In this document: positions 42,228-51,618 of the stretch, piece by piece
Layout of the letters: each line of letters begins with the position of its first letter
How positions within the stretch are numbered: position 1 is the stretch's first letter
Assembly (NCBI GenBank): GCA_907163375.1
Contig: CAJQUW010015608.1
Location: forward strand, 99,603 to 163,602
Source: Prostheceraeus crozeri
Lineage: Eukaryota; Platyhelminthes; Polycladida; Euryleptidae
Reading direction: 5' to 3'
Length of the DNA: 64,000 nucleotides
Translations under genes and position numbers: made by a program
The notes under the pieces: model-generated
Seen by the model: the letters and a program-made list of their open reading frames with translations, nothing else
Database searches by the model: none
What the model was told of the DNA's origin: nothing

Positions 42228-42374
42228 AACGTACAAGTTGACTAATAGCAGATTCAACTTAATGATAGTATTCGCCAGTCCGAAGACTGCCCAGGGCAAA
42301 CCGCGAGGAGGTTCTATCAAATCTTGCCCCATGGTGGCCCTTAAGAGAGCCGGTGGTTCGTTCTCGAGGGTAAC
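42228..42374 (+). repeat. dispersed 145-bp repeat, copy 2
   Basis: Same family as 41700-41845 and 42706-42846; preceded by the gggatagcaatcgactgc piece that also ends the 206-bp tandem units. Confidence 0.8.
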
Positions 42375-42380
42375 GTCAAC

Positions 42381-42647
42381 TTACACCCTACCAATTCTGC
42401 TGAGAGAGTTTTTGACTCTCTCTTTGGTAGCACTGTCGACTTCCACACTAACTGGTATATGGCTAAAAAGTGGAATGTAGCGCCATTCCGTTGGATTGAC
42501 AACAGTTGCTGTCATCGGATTGCCAATCCGAGCAAGATTATTGTGGACTCTGTCTTGCTCCTCTAGCCTGACAAACTCCTCAAATAAATTTCGCGGCCTT
42601 AACTGCGGTCCGCGAGGAGAGCTGACTTGACTGTTCGGCGTCTGCAT
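42381..42647 (-). CDS. small early-type protein of unknown function, 88 aa
   Basis: ATG 42647, with TATATAAACC exactly 40 bp upstream. The product starts MQTPNSQVSSPRGPQLRPRN and has a helical middle (LFEEFVRLEEQDRVHNNLAR). Its leader (ctctcattnnatttcatttcan) closely matches that of the element 2 DEWDE-type gene, so the two share a promoter type although the proteins differ. Confidence 0.55.
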   Translation of the reverse strand: MQTPNSQVSSPRGPQLRPRNLFEEFVRLEEQDRVHNNLARIGNPMTATVVNPTEWRYIPLFSHIPVSVEVDSATKERVKNSLSRIGRV

Positions 42648-42677
42648 GATTGAAATGAAATGGAATGAGAGGCAGTG

Positions 42678-42687
42678 GTTTATATAT
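42678..42687 (-). promoter_or_regulatory. early-type promoter TATATAAACC
   Basis: Minus strand; the spacing to ATG 42647 is 40 bp, identical to that at 50061/50101. Confidence 0.65.
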
Positions 42688-42705
42688 CCCTGTAACGCGA
42701 CGCAA

Positions 42706-42846
42706 CGTTCAAGTTGACTGATAGCAGATTCAACTTAAGGATAGTATTCGCCAGTCAGAAGACTGCCCAGGGCAAACCGCGTGGAGGTTCTATCATGTCT
42801 TGCCCCTAGGTGGCCCTTAAGAGAGCCGATGGTTCGTTCTCGGGAG
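42706..42846 (+). repeat. dispersed 145-bp repeat, copy 3
   Basis: Same family as 41700 and 42228; lies directly upstream of the early-type promoter at 42678 on the minus strand. Confidence 0.8.
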
Positions 42847-42879
42847 TGTCGTGATGGGGTGGTGAAGGCGGGCAAAGAT

Positions 42880-42939
42880 CTGCAATGAAAATGATATGTA
42901 TTAGAATAGGATATACTATCTTATTTACTTTTCACTTAC
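42880..42939 (-). other. predicted 60-bp intron near the 3' end of the coiled-coil gene
   Basis: Minus strand CTTG|gtaagt at 42939 and tttcattgcag ending at 42880. It starts a few bases after the stop codon at 42944, so it would be a 3' UTR intron unless the upstream frame is shifted. Confidence 0.4.
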
Positions 42940-42943
42940 CAAG

Positions 42944-43585
42944 TTAGCCATCCTTTGGCAGTTTCGCGCGCTTCCGAATCGAGAATTTGTGTAAATGATC
43001 GCGCATTCTCAGGCTGGCATGGAGACATTTTTTGGTTGGATGGCCGTTATAACAAATGATGGACTCGTCGATACTTTGATTTACGAGTACTTCGCCGTCC
43101 AAATGATTATCCCGAATAGGGATGTGAAATTCAAACAAACGATCCTCATTCACACGATTCCACTCATCCCTCATGCGCTCCAACTTCTCATAAGCCTGCC
43201 TCTCATCACCCCGCCGAGCCACAGTCCTCTCCAACTCAACATTCCTCGCTCTCAACACACTCATCTCCTTCATCATCTCCTCAAACTTCGCTTCTGCATC
43301 CCTCATTCTTCTCTCTGCAGCACTCGCACTCTTCTCACACTCATCATTCTTCTCTTCCAACTCACGCGTCTTATTCTTCAAATCAGTCACACTACGCCTC
43401 ATTCGAATATTCTCATCCGCTACCTCCTTCGACTTCAGTTCCTTCTTTTTCAACTCATCCAACTCCTTCACAACTTCATCCTTCACCTTCTTCAAACTCT
43501 CATACTTATTCACCAAAAAATCATGCGCCATCTGCTGCGAAACATGTTTCTTCTCTTCATCCTTCAACCACCTCGCCGACTGCAT
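42944..43585 (-). CDS. coiled-coil protein, about 213 aa
   Basis: The first ATG in this frame is 43585; a GTG at 43606 overlaps the previous stop. Residues 10-130 form a long heptad-rich coiled coil (LKKVKDEVVKELDELKKKEL and following). The C-terminal 60 residues have Cys/His pairs (CYNGH, CLHASLRMRDHLH) and a basic end. Because the frame is open right across the stop of the gene at 43603-44121, the two could be one protein split by an indel. Unknown function. Confidence 0.5.
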   Translation of the reverse strand: MQSARWLKDEEKKHVSQQMAHDFLVNKYESLKKVKDEVVKELDELKKKELKSKEVADENIRMRRSVTDLKNKTRELEEKNDECEKSASAAERRMRDAEAKFEEMMKEMSVLRARNVELERTVARRGDERQAYEKLERMRDEWNRVNEDRLFEFHIPIRDNHLDGEVLVNQSIDESIICYNGHPTKKCLHASLRMRDHLHKFSIRKRAKLPKDG

Positions 43586-43602
43586 ACGAATCCCACCACT
43601 CT

Positions 43603-44121
43603 TCACTTTTGGGGAAGATGAGCTCTTCGGGGGTCGGTGATGACAATGTTTGACACCTCCGACGACGAAGAGCTCAACTTCCTCACACGCTTCCTCACAC
43701 GCTCCCTATCTAAATCCACATCATCCTCATCATCACTCTCAAGCACTCTCTTTCGCTCAATCTCAGCCTCCAACGACGCAACTACTCTCGCCAACTCATC
43801 ATTCTCAACAACATTCTCAACAACATTCTCAAACTTACCCTCTCGCTCTATCGCCAACATTCGCTCCCTCTCTTTAACAATCAACTGCGTGAATCGCACG
43901 TCATTGACCAAACCTCCACTACAGTCAGCATGCACTCTGTAGAAACGCGCCTCATCCTCATCACCCTTCAACACTCTACACTTCACACACGCAACCCTAT
44001 TCAGGATAATCATGTGGTCGGTGCCCGCCTTCTTTACATACGCCTTGGCGTCCGCACTGCGATTAATTCGCCCACATGTGCACATCTTAATATGGAATTT
44101 GCGGTTCCTGTCATTAGCCAT
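43603..44121 (-). CDS. CxCGRI-type zinc/coiled-coil early protein, 172 aa
   Basis: ATG 44121. The N-terminus has CTCGRINRSADAKAYVKKAG, then CVKC and HADC, a probable zinc site, followed by a charged helix and an acidic plus basic stretch (ESDDEDDVDLDRERVRKRVR) ending in a Ser-rich tail. A decayed relative sits at the right end of element 2 (60087, CSCGRIARGSD). An upstream TATATAAACC at 44743-44752 and a possible 563-bp 5' UTR intron suggest a spliced early transcript. Function not recognised. Confidence 0.6.
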   Translation of the reverse strand: MANDRNRKFHIKMCTCGRINRSADAKAYVKKAGTDHMIILNRVACVKCRVLKGDEDEARFYRVHADCSGGLVNDVRFTQLIVKERERMLAIEREGKFENVVENVVENDELARVVASLEAEIERKRVLESDDEDDVDLDRERVRKRVRKLSSSSSEVSNIVITDPRRAHLPQK

Positions 44122-44249
44122 GCCTGAGATTTCTTGTTAACTGTAAGATAATGAAATTTGTATAAGTTTGGAATCATGTAGTACAGTCATATTCCTAAAG
44201 CATTACACTTAGTCAGGAATGATAGATTTGAGTATAGTGAGTGGCACTC

Positions 44250-44403
44250 GATCCCGTCGACAGCCCGAAGGCCTTGTACTGATCACTAGGGAAGTGAGAG
44301 ATCTTCCCCGATACCCGCTCTTTACAGCTGAAGACATCATTGTCACTGCCCCGAAGTGGTAACAGGAACGCCGAGTCAAAGGTAGTGATCAGTAGCTGGG
44401 ATC
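44250..44403. ncRNA. candidate structured RNA (nested inverted repeats in a GC-richer island)
   Basis: gatccc (44250-44255) pairs with gggatc (44398-44403), and inside it tactgatcacta (44277-44288) pairs perfectly with tagtgatcagta (44383-44394). The 154-bp segment is more GC-rich than its surroundings. I compared it mentally with snRNAs, 5S and 7SL and found no match. It could be an intron-borne RNA, a DNA hairpin or a binding site. Confidence 0.3.
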
Positions 44404-44665
44404 TAACCCCTCAAAGCTGCCTTAGACTTAGTTAAATTTCAAATCTGATAGCAGATTTGAACTCAACATACTTGAAAACCTTAGTCTACATGTTAAAACT
44501 TTGAAAAAACTGAAAATTAAGAATTTTTAAAAAATTCCGCATTTTAATACTCATACTACTTTTAAAAAATTTTATCAGTAGTAAAGACACTATCAAACTC
44601 TATCATACAAACTTTGAAGTAAGAAGATAGCTTGCCTACTTCAAAAGATAGAGTCCTTTGAAACA

Positions 44666-44677
44666 CCCGATATCGGG
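44666..44677. repeat. perfect palindrome cccgatatcggg
   Basis: Lies between the predicted early promoter (44743) and the structured segment; possible protein-binding site. Confidence 0.35.
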
Positions 44678-44742
44678 AGCTCAGAGCGACGACCGTCGCT
44701 TACCTCGTCTTTCGATGAAGTGATCAGACTTACGTTGTTGGG

Positions 44743-44752
44743 GGTTTATATA
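44743..44752 (-). promoter_or_regulatory. early-type promoter TATATAAACC at the right end
   Basis: Minus strand, followed by cccc and a predicted splice donor; points inward toward the CxCGRI-type gene. Confidence 0.55.
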
Positions 44753-44989
44753 TGCTCGGAAGAAAACTTAAAATGGCTGTATCTCCGAAAGTATTCATCG
44801 TAGCGACATGCGATTTGTTGCAAACGATTCATCTTATCATTCTCTATCATATGACACCTGAATCATTCTCATATGACCACGGGAAGCTGGTCCGTCAGCA
44901 CATGTCCATGTTACATGCCACAAGTGAAAAAAATTCCTAAGTGTGAGAGCTCCAGTGTGGTGAAAATTTTGAAAAATTTAAAACTTCCG

Positions 44990-45115
44990 AATTTCGACCT
45001 GTGACCTTTACCAAAACATTTTTCATCAAATTTCACTGACCCCCCCTCTCCCCCCCCTCGTTCAGAGAAATTTGATGAAAAATGTTTTGGTGACGGTCCT
45101 AGGTCGAAATTCCAC
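44990..45115. repeat. hairpin of two inverted TIR-unit fragments
   Basis: accaaaacatttttcatcaa at about 45010 is followed at about 45070 by its reverse complement, with C-rich sequence between. This marks the inner border of the repeated right end. Confidence 0.6.
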
Positions 45116-45189
45116 ACTTTGGAAAATTTTCAAAATTTTACCCATACAAAGCCACTCTGACACTTAGGATTTTTTCAGGTGAGCTCCGA

Positions 45190-46661
45190 CCTGAAATCTT
45201 AAATGGCGTCTCACATCTAAACGAAGACAGATATGAACAAGCCGATTCTTTCAGTGAGTTTGTCTCACTCTTAGCTTTCAAACGAGCTATGGCACGACTA
45301 AATCCATCCACTGGAAGCCAAGATCGAAGCGAGCTCTCCCGAGGGGGTGGGGTCAGTGAAATTTGATGAAAAATGTTTTGGTGAAGGTCCCAGGTCGAAA
45401 TGCGACACTTTGGAAAATTTTCAAAATTTTACCCATACAAAGCCACTCTGACACTTAGGATTTTTTTCAGGTGAGCGAGCTCCGACCTAAAATCTTGTAA
45501 CAGCTCTAACTTTTGAACGAAGACAGATATGAACAAGCCGTTTCTTTCACTGAATTTGTCTCACTCTTAGCTTTCAAACGAGCTATTGCACGACAAAATC
45601 CGTCCACTAGAAGCCAAAATCGAAGCTAGCTCTCCCGAGGGGGGGGGAGGTCAGTGAAATTTGATGAAAAATGTTTTGGTGAAGGTCCCAGGTCGAAATT
45701 CCACACTTTGGAAAATTTTCAAATTTTACCCATACAAAGCCACTCTGACACTTAGGATTTTTTCAGGTGAGCTCCGACCTAAAATCTTGTAACAGCTCTA
45801 ACTTTTGAACGAAGACAGATATGAACAAGCCGTTTCTTTCACTGAATTTGTCTCACTCTTAGCTTTCAAACGAGCTATGGCACGACAAAATCCGTCCACT
45901 AGAACCCAAAATCGAAGCTAGCTCTCCCGAGGGGGGGGGGTTGGGAGGTCAGTGAAATTTGATGAAAAATGTTTTGGTGAAGGTCCCAGGTCGAAATGCG
46001 ACACTTTGGAAAATTTTCAAAATTTTACCCATACAAAGCCACTCTGACACTTAGGATTTTTTCAGGTGAGCTCCGACCTAAAATCTTGTGACAGCTCTAA
46101 CTTTTGAACGGCTGGTCCGATTGACTCGCGGCAAAAATGGCGTCAAGCAGTTTTTTCTCCTCTTTCAAACGAGTAGCTGTAAGACAAAATCCGTCCACTA
46201 GAACCAAAGTTAGAAGATTGCTGTCGGGGGGGGGGAGGTCCGTGAAATTTGATGAAAAATGTTTTGGTGAAGGTCCCAGGTCGAAATGACACACTTTGGA
46301 AAATTTTCAAAATTTTACCCATACAAAGCCACTCTGACACTTAGGATTTTTTCAGGTGAGCTACAACAGTCCACCCTCCCAACCTGGCCGGCACACCATG
46401 CCAACCTGGCCGGCACACCACGCCAACCTCGACAGCACATCACCGCGCGCTATACGACGGCCGGCCAGAGGGGAGGGACGTCAGCGAACCTTGCGGACTC
46501 ACTTGGCCGGTACACCACGACACTCTGCCGTTCCAGAGGGGGGGGACGTCAGAATCAAAGCACCACGGCGGCCGAGCACGACACTCTGCCGTTCCAGTGG
46601 GGGGGACGTCAGCGACGGCGGCCATCTTTCGCGGTCCAGAAGTGGAGTTTTACTTACTACT
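45190..46661 (-). repeat. right terminal inverted repeat of element 1, expanded
   Basis: Inverted match to 22943-23805 but with extra internal units. The marker gatgaaaaatgttttggtga recurs at about 45074, 45365, 45663, 45961 and 46251 (spacing 290-298 bp), against two units on the left. Each unit carries a G-run of 6-10 bases next to tcagtgaaatttgatg. Confidence 0.85.
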
Positions 46662-46667
46662 GTAGTT
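46662..46667 (+). repeat. right target-site duplication of Polinton element 1
   Basis: gtagtt; compare ttagtt at 22937-22942. Confidence 0.55.
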
Positions 46668-48129
46668 TATGTCTTTTTGCATCATACGACCCAATTATTT
46701 AGTTCAATTAGTGATGACCAGAGACCCTAGGATTCTGTGAAGCGCAGGTAATCGCAGAAAATGCAGAAAACGATGGAAATCGCAGAAAAACACGGATTTT
46801 CTACAATTTGAATAAAAAGTACGTAGACCTCTTTAGTAATGCTGCTTTCGATTAAATGATGGCATATATATCAACTACAGATCTTTATCTCCATTATATT
46901 ATCACGTGCCCATGATCAGCATTTTGCTGAGAGTGAGAAAAATGCAGTGGAAGGCTGAGTTTGGTCCTATTTTCTTGGGTTTAGAGATGAAAATAGCAGG
47001 AAAACGTCAGAGTTTAATAAGTCAGGTGTTGGATGTTTTGGGATGAGAAAAGTCGGAATTCGTCATGAAGGAGGTCCCGGATGGGAAAACGGAGTGCAAA
47101 TTCAGACGTTTTGACCAATGTTTGGTCTAGGAACTTCTTTCCAGTTCGATCGGTGAGAAAAAGTTCTGACCCCCCCCCTCGCCAGCGATCTTCCAACTTT
47201 GGTGTAAGAGATCGTAGAAAGTCGTGCAATAGCTCGTTTGAAAGCTAAGAATGAGAAAAATTTAGTGGAAGACACAGCTTGTTCCTATCTGCCTTCGTAT
47301 AGATGTGAGACGTCATTGAAAATTTTGGACATTGGCGAAAAAACGTCAGAGTTAGAATTTTACGAAAATCGCTCTAGCGGGTGAATCCGGCCTCGGACGG
47401 GAAAACAGAGACCAGATTTGGAATCAGCGTGCCATTCTACATCTAGAGGGTGAGTTTCAAGTCAATCGGAGAGAAAAAGTTGAAAAGTTGGGTCTGCGCA
47501 TGAGATTTTTTTCCTGAAAATATTAAATTGTGGCCACTTTTGGTGATGAATAGCGGAGGATTGGAAGTGAATGATGAGCTCGGGTTTCATTTAGGGGCAA
47601 GACGGCACTTTGTTCTCTAGGATCCACTCTTTTCAGATTGCGTGGAAGGTTTTTGTTGCCAATTGTAGAGCCTGTTGAAAATCGATGTTCAAGTATAGTT
47701 TTGTGCATTTTCCAAGATTTTGGAAATTTATTGAATAAAACGACAGAGTTTTTTTCATCTCGGCTTCTGGTAATCGTAGAGGGTTGAGGGATGTCTTAAA
47801 TGAAAGGGTAGACTGAGAGCGAGAAAACTATGGGCATGTCAAAATTTGGAGTCAATCAGAAGCACTAGAAGCGGAGATAGACGGGTTTTAAAAGTTTTTG
47901 GATGATGAAATATTAGTCATCCAGCTGATTGCCACAAACTACATAAGGGTGGAACCTGATCAGTAGACTGTATTCATTTAGAGGAGAGTGATTGTCAAGG
48001 GTAGGTCCGTCTCTCTGAGCTTCCGATGAATAGTTTCGGACATTCCAATTCCGACTTAGAAAATGAGAGCGCGAGATTGGCTGAACTCAGCTAAGGCTGT
48101 CAGAGTTATGAGGTTCGCCAGGAGATGGC
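46668..48129. other. gene-free stretch with a diverged Polinton terminal-repeat fragment
   Basis: 47160-47440 resembles 23640-23900 of the left TIR of element 1 (tgcaatagctcgtttgaaag, then agatgtgagacg and gaccagatttggaatcagc) with many differences. It may be the outer part of the left end of element 2 or a relic of a third element. No gene is supported. Confidence 0.5.
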
Positions 48130-50060
48130 CTTCGTCTTCCAGGCCATAAGAAGACTCCAAAACTTTAAAGGCTTGTAACTTTGCTTCTACAAGTCCAGTT
48201 TTTGACTTAATTGAAAAAAGGTTCGGTCGCTACTTGACCTGCCCTAAGTGACAGATTAATTTTATAAAATTTCTATAAGTAGTGCTAAAAAGTTGAAAAA
48301 TTTAAAATTCACTAGTTTTGGAGGTCCTTCTGGGCGTTTTCGACCCTGCTGAAGTTTAAATGAAGGCACGTATAACGTTCCCGTTGTACGAAGCCAGTCT
48401 TCTCATGTTATAAGCGGCTTTTCACTGAAAGTGAGCCGAAAAATGACACCGAGAGCTTTTGCTGTACATATTCCAATGACAGGGTGTTCCTTCGGGACGG
48501 CGGACGATTGCCCGGTATGTGATAAGTGTGGGTGTGGGGGATGAGGCTATGGCCAATGGATTGTGTCGTATTTTAGACGACACCGCTGGGGAGGCAACTC
48601 CATGTATCATGTTCGTGGCATTTGACACAGTTCTCAAACGTAGCACTTTTTTTGTTTTTTTTTGAACGCCAATCGGTTGAGTATTAGCTATCTTGTCATG
48701 GGTGGCCCTCTAAACATCTCCATTGCAAAACGCTGTTGAAATCACGGCTTGCTATCAAGCTGATCAACAGTCTCTCTCCATACCTCTTACCAACTCTTAC
48801 CGGTTTTTCATGTCTGGCTTATCAAGTCATGGATGGTGCAAGATAAATTTTAGCATTGATAAGTAGTCATCAATGTCACAGGGACCCCTATAAAAATAGT
48901 ATGTCCCATAGTATCCAATAGCCATGTTCAAAAATTAGGCTCACGGAGATTTTCGGTCGGGTAGCCATACTTCTGTGGTTTCTTTGAGCCCGTGGGATGT
49001 TTTTCTTTTCGAGGACAGCGGTGGTGTGTTGAGAGGGTTCCGTATCGATGTAATTGAGTACTGCACGCCCACGGATATCGTGGGCATATGGTAATCCTTG
49101 TGAAACACTGCTCTGCGTCATGTTTCCAAGTGGTTGCCTTTCGTCTCAACGTTATAACTGTGACCGCCAGGCGACATTTAGCTATTTTCTCTCCACAAGG
49201 TGGGGGTACCTCATAAATTTTTTATCTCCATTGCACTTGTCTCCCGATAGTTGGCCAACCATGCGGGTTGTAGGTAGGTGGTGTGACGGCGTGGTGTGGA
49301 GAGGGTGTGAGGGGGAGGAGAATGAACCATAAGTTCTTTTAAGAACTGTCTCTATCACGGAGACGAAATGATGAAGGGATGAAACGGGAGGACATTCATG
49401 CGCCACACGCAACTCATCACAGACTTCTCTCTTCGCTAGTGAACAAGCTCTTGTGAACGTAATCAGAAAGTGTATCATGGTTTGCAAAAGCAAAGTTTAG
49501 TCAAATAGTTTTAGCGCGACACACGTCTGTGAAAGTAAAGTTTGATCATTGGCGGGGGGTTAGTTTTATGACTGTGCTGGGTTGGGGGGTGGGGTGGTCC
49601 TTGTAGCGAACTCATCACAGCACTAGAAAGTTTTATCGATGAGGTTGTATTTGTGATTGCCTTGGAGCTGGGATAAGATCCCCTCTGAGTAATGCCTGTA
49701 ACGGATTCAAGAGCTTAACACCTAAACGGTTGCTGGCCTGCTATCAGGTCTTTGTGAAATCTCGTCTAGCCTCAGTAACTCAGGGTTGGCAACGTCCATC
49801 GTTTGTCATTGTAACTTGGTAAAAATGAGACGGTTATGCAGGCATTGACGTCAAACCTTTTCGCGTCATAGGGTAACCCGTGTTTGTGTTGGGAGTTGGT
49901 AACTTTTGTTGTTGCGTTAACGAACGCACGGTAACTGCCGATGCCCATTTTGTTCTTTTTTTTTTTTTATAAATATGGTTATGTTTTTAAAACCGCTGAT
50001 GTCATGTCAAATGCATGGCCAAATAAGGAAGGTCTGAATCATGGCTTTGTGCTCGCTGGG
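48130..50060 (+). repeat. left inverted repeat of element 2
   Basis: 48130-48780 matches 60830-61430 inverted (marker aaggttcggtcgct and its complement), and about 49640-50060 matches 60340-60740 inverted (marker aaaccttttcgcgtcatagg). About 750 bp between these blocks have no partner on the right. Confidence 0.75.
49370..49490 (-). repeat. block shared with the accessory region of element 1
   Basis: Reverse complement matches 41340-41450 (gttgcgtgtggcgc, cgtctc, gatagagac). In both elements a short frame reads LRVA-x-ECPP, but no complete gene can be drawn. Confidence 0.5.
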
Positions 50061-50070
50061 TATATAAACC
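50061..50070 (+). promoter_or_regulatory. early-type promoter TATATAAACC inside the left repeat end
   Basis: 40 bp before ATG 50101. The right inverted repeat carries the degenerate counterpart (taataaaacc, minus strand near 60335). Confidence 0.6.
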
Positions 50071-50100
50071 GCCGACTCTCATTTAATTTCATTTCAGTCA

Positions 50101-50411
50101 TGGAGCAAACGACCAACACTCTAGTCAGCTCTCCTGACAAGCTCGAACAGTCTAGTATGGCAAATTCTTCTGAAGCCTTGAATATTTTCTACAAAATTTT
50201 CGAAGTTGTTGACGAGTGGGATGAAGACAAGTGTGAACAAGAGGAGGAGTCCAGCAAGAAAGTCATCATTGAAAAAGTTGTGTGGACTAATGGTGAATTC
50301 ACGCCAAAAACGACGCGTGTTAGAAAAGTGCCCGACGCACCAAAACGGCCAAGGTGTTATAAAGTATATAGTGACTTAGAGGTTATTCCGCTTGACTTTT
50401 TCTCGCTGTAA
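50101..50411 (+). CDS. DEWDE-type small early protein, 103 aa, intact
   Basis: ATG 50101 follows a TATA box at ideal distance. The N-terminal third is Ser/Thr-rich, then EVVDEWDEDKCEQEEE (acidic), then IEKVVWTNGEFTPKTTRVRK and VPDAPKRPRCYKVY. The relative in element 1 (41859-42114) keeps DEWDE, IEKIVWT, TTRIRKVPDAP and the Y-x-V-Y end. The pattern acidic plus WT-x-G-x-(W/F)TP-x-TTR is not one I recognise. It points inward from the left end; AATAAA follows the stop. Confidence 0.7.
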
Positions 50412-50791
50412 AGTATATATGATTCTATTATAAATAAACCTACATAATACATGTCTTTGTTTTGCAATGTACTTGTATTTATCTTGAAATGGAAATAATG
50501 GAGGAATTTAGATATGGGGTTAGTTAACACATTGATTATCGGTCTACTTTTCCATCAAAAGGGATCACACCATTAGAGAAGATAGGAAAAATGATTTTGT
50601 ATACGTGTGGTATAAGACTGACAAGCAGAATTCATGGCTCATTCTCAGATAAACCGAGCGTTGCTTCAATTGATTCACCTAAAATCATGTTTCATATGTT
50701 GAATGATTTCTAGTAACTGTATTAAGTGTCTAGATGATAGGATATCTTATGCTAGCAATAGCTCCCAATCGACACTATGCTTACTCGATGA

Positions 50792-51187
50792 TCATTTCGA
50801 AGTCATGTAGTTTATATGAAGAAAAAACAACACTGTCATGATACACATTAATTGAAACGAAATAAAAGCAATACGTTTTGTAATAAGACGATAAAGTAAG
50901 TCTACCAAGTCAAACTCTTCTTGATTGCGGGGCTGACTAGAAGGAGAGGAGAGGTCCTGGTTATAGGAGGTGAGGGATTTGCCATCTCGGAGAGTCTCAA
51001 CACAGCTCTCCATCATGACTTCTTTTTGAGACACACTCAGGAAGACCGCCCTGATTGTATCACTACTGCCCTCTTCATCGTCGGAAATGATGATGATTTC
51101 CTCATCCAACTGCAGCGGCTCGACCTCACCATCGTAAATGGTTTTCACTTGCCTCTTGCGTGCTGGCATTGGGCATGAGTTAGGCAT
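50792..51187 (-). CDS. small protein with a SUMO-interaction-like motif and hydrophobic C-terminus
   Basis: A TATA box (51248-51257, minus) makes ATG 51187 (MPNSCPMPARKRQ) more likely than the earlier ATG 51223. The middle contains LDEEIIIISDDEEGSSD, a hydrophobic core beside acidic and Ser residues, the classic form of a SUMO-interacting motif. The C-terminal 30 residues (RIAFISFQLMCIMTVLFFLH) look like a membrane segment. No relative was seen in element 1. Nuclear-body or membrane roles are speculation. Confidence 0.45.
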   Translation of the reverse strand: MPNSCPMPARKRQVKTIYDGEVEPLQLDEEIIIISDDEEGSSDTIRAVFLSVSQKEVMMESCVETLRDGKSLTSYNQDLSSPSSQPRNQEEFDLVDLLYRLITKRIAFISFQLMCIMTVLFFLHINYMTSK

Positions 51188-51369
51188 AGGCGCTCGGTGG
51201 TGTATCCATTTTAATGATATCATGAGGAAATGGTCATTGCACCGCACTTATATAGATTCTCTCTCTCCTGCTTCGCGCTCCCTCATTGCAACGACAGCCA
51301 TTTATCAATCACACTGCATCATTCTCATATATAAAGAAGAATGTCTTACATTTTACTATCATAGTCACG

Positions 51370-51552
51370 TCCGACACAGAGGAAACATTCACACCTCTTG
51401 CTAGCTCAACTCCTACGAAGAAGGAAGTTGAGAGAAAGTTTCAACAAAAAGAGGAAGAGGAAGAGAGACAAATGATTGAAGGCTGCAAGCAGCTCACTCT
51501 ACAAACGGTTGAGAGTGAGCCTTTCATAAACGAGGCTGACTTTCAGGAGTGA
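51370..51552 (+). CDS. possible acidic C-terminal exon
   Basis: An open frame with coding-like content (FQQKEEEEERQMIEGCKQLT) but no in-frame ATG near its start. A TATA-like catatataaag lies at about 51330. It may be a second exon or a remnant. Confidence 0.25.
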   Translation, partial: SDTEETFTPLASSTPTKKEVERKFQQKEEEEERQMIEGCKQLTLQTVESEPFINEADFQE

Positions 51553-51618
51553 AAAGACCTTTGATGAGACAGAGAATGCCCCAAACGGTCTTTATGAGAT
51601 CACGGCCTTAACGGCCAC

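Larger units (their letters stand above)
44141..44703 (-). other. predicted 5' UTR intron of the CxCGRI-type gene
   Basis: Minus strand donor GACGAG|gtaagc starts at 44703, acceptor atcttacag ends at 44141, about 20 bp before ATG 44121. The promoter TATATAAACC lies 40 bp upstream of the donor. It holds the structured segment at 44250-44403. Confidence 0.4.
22943..46661 (+). mobile_element. Polinton/Maverick (adintovirus-like) element 1, about 23.7 kb
   Basis: The ends are long inverted repeats that start agtagtaagtaaaactcc at 22943 and end in the reverse complement at 46661, so the termini are 5'-AG and CT-3'. Inside are the hallmark genes: packaging ATPase, chromodomain integrase, jelly-roll-type major capsid protein, adenain-like cysteine protease and PolB. 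The capsid and integrase genes lie close together and match, as I recall, proteins catalogued in C. elegans as transposon-derived F54H12.2 and F54H12.3. The element also has accessory genes at both ends. Several single-base breaks make it non-autonomous if they are real. Confidence 0.93.

Noticed and set aside
42995..43621. 208-codon plus-strand frame rich in Leu/His/Thr
   Set aside because: It is the antisense shadow of the coiled-coil gene on the minus strand.
44250..44403. Known RNA gene (snRNA, 5S, 7SL, tRNA)
   Set aside because: No conserved boxes or cloverleaf could be fitted, so it is listed only as an unclassified structured candidate.
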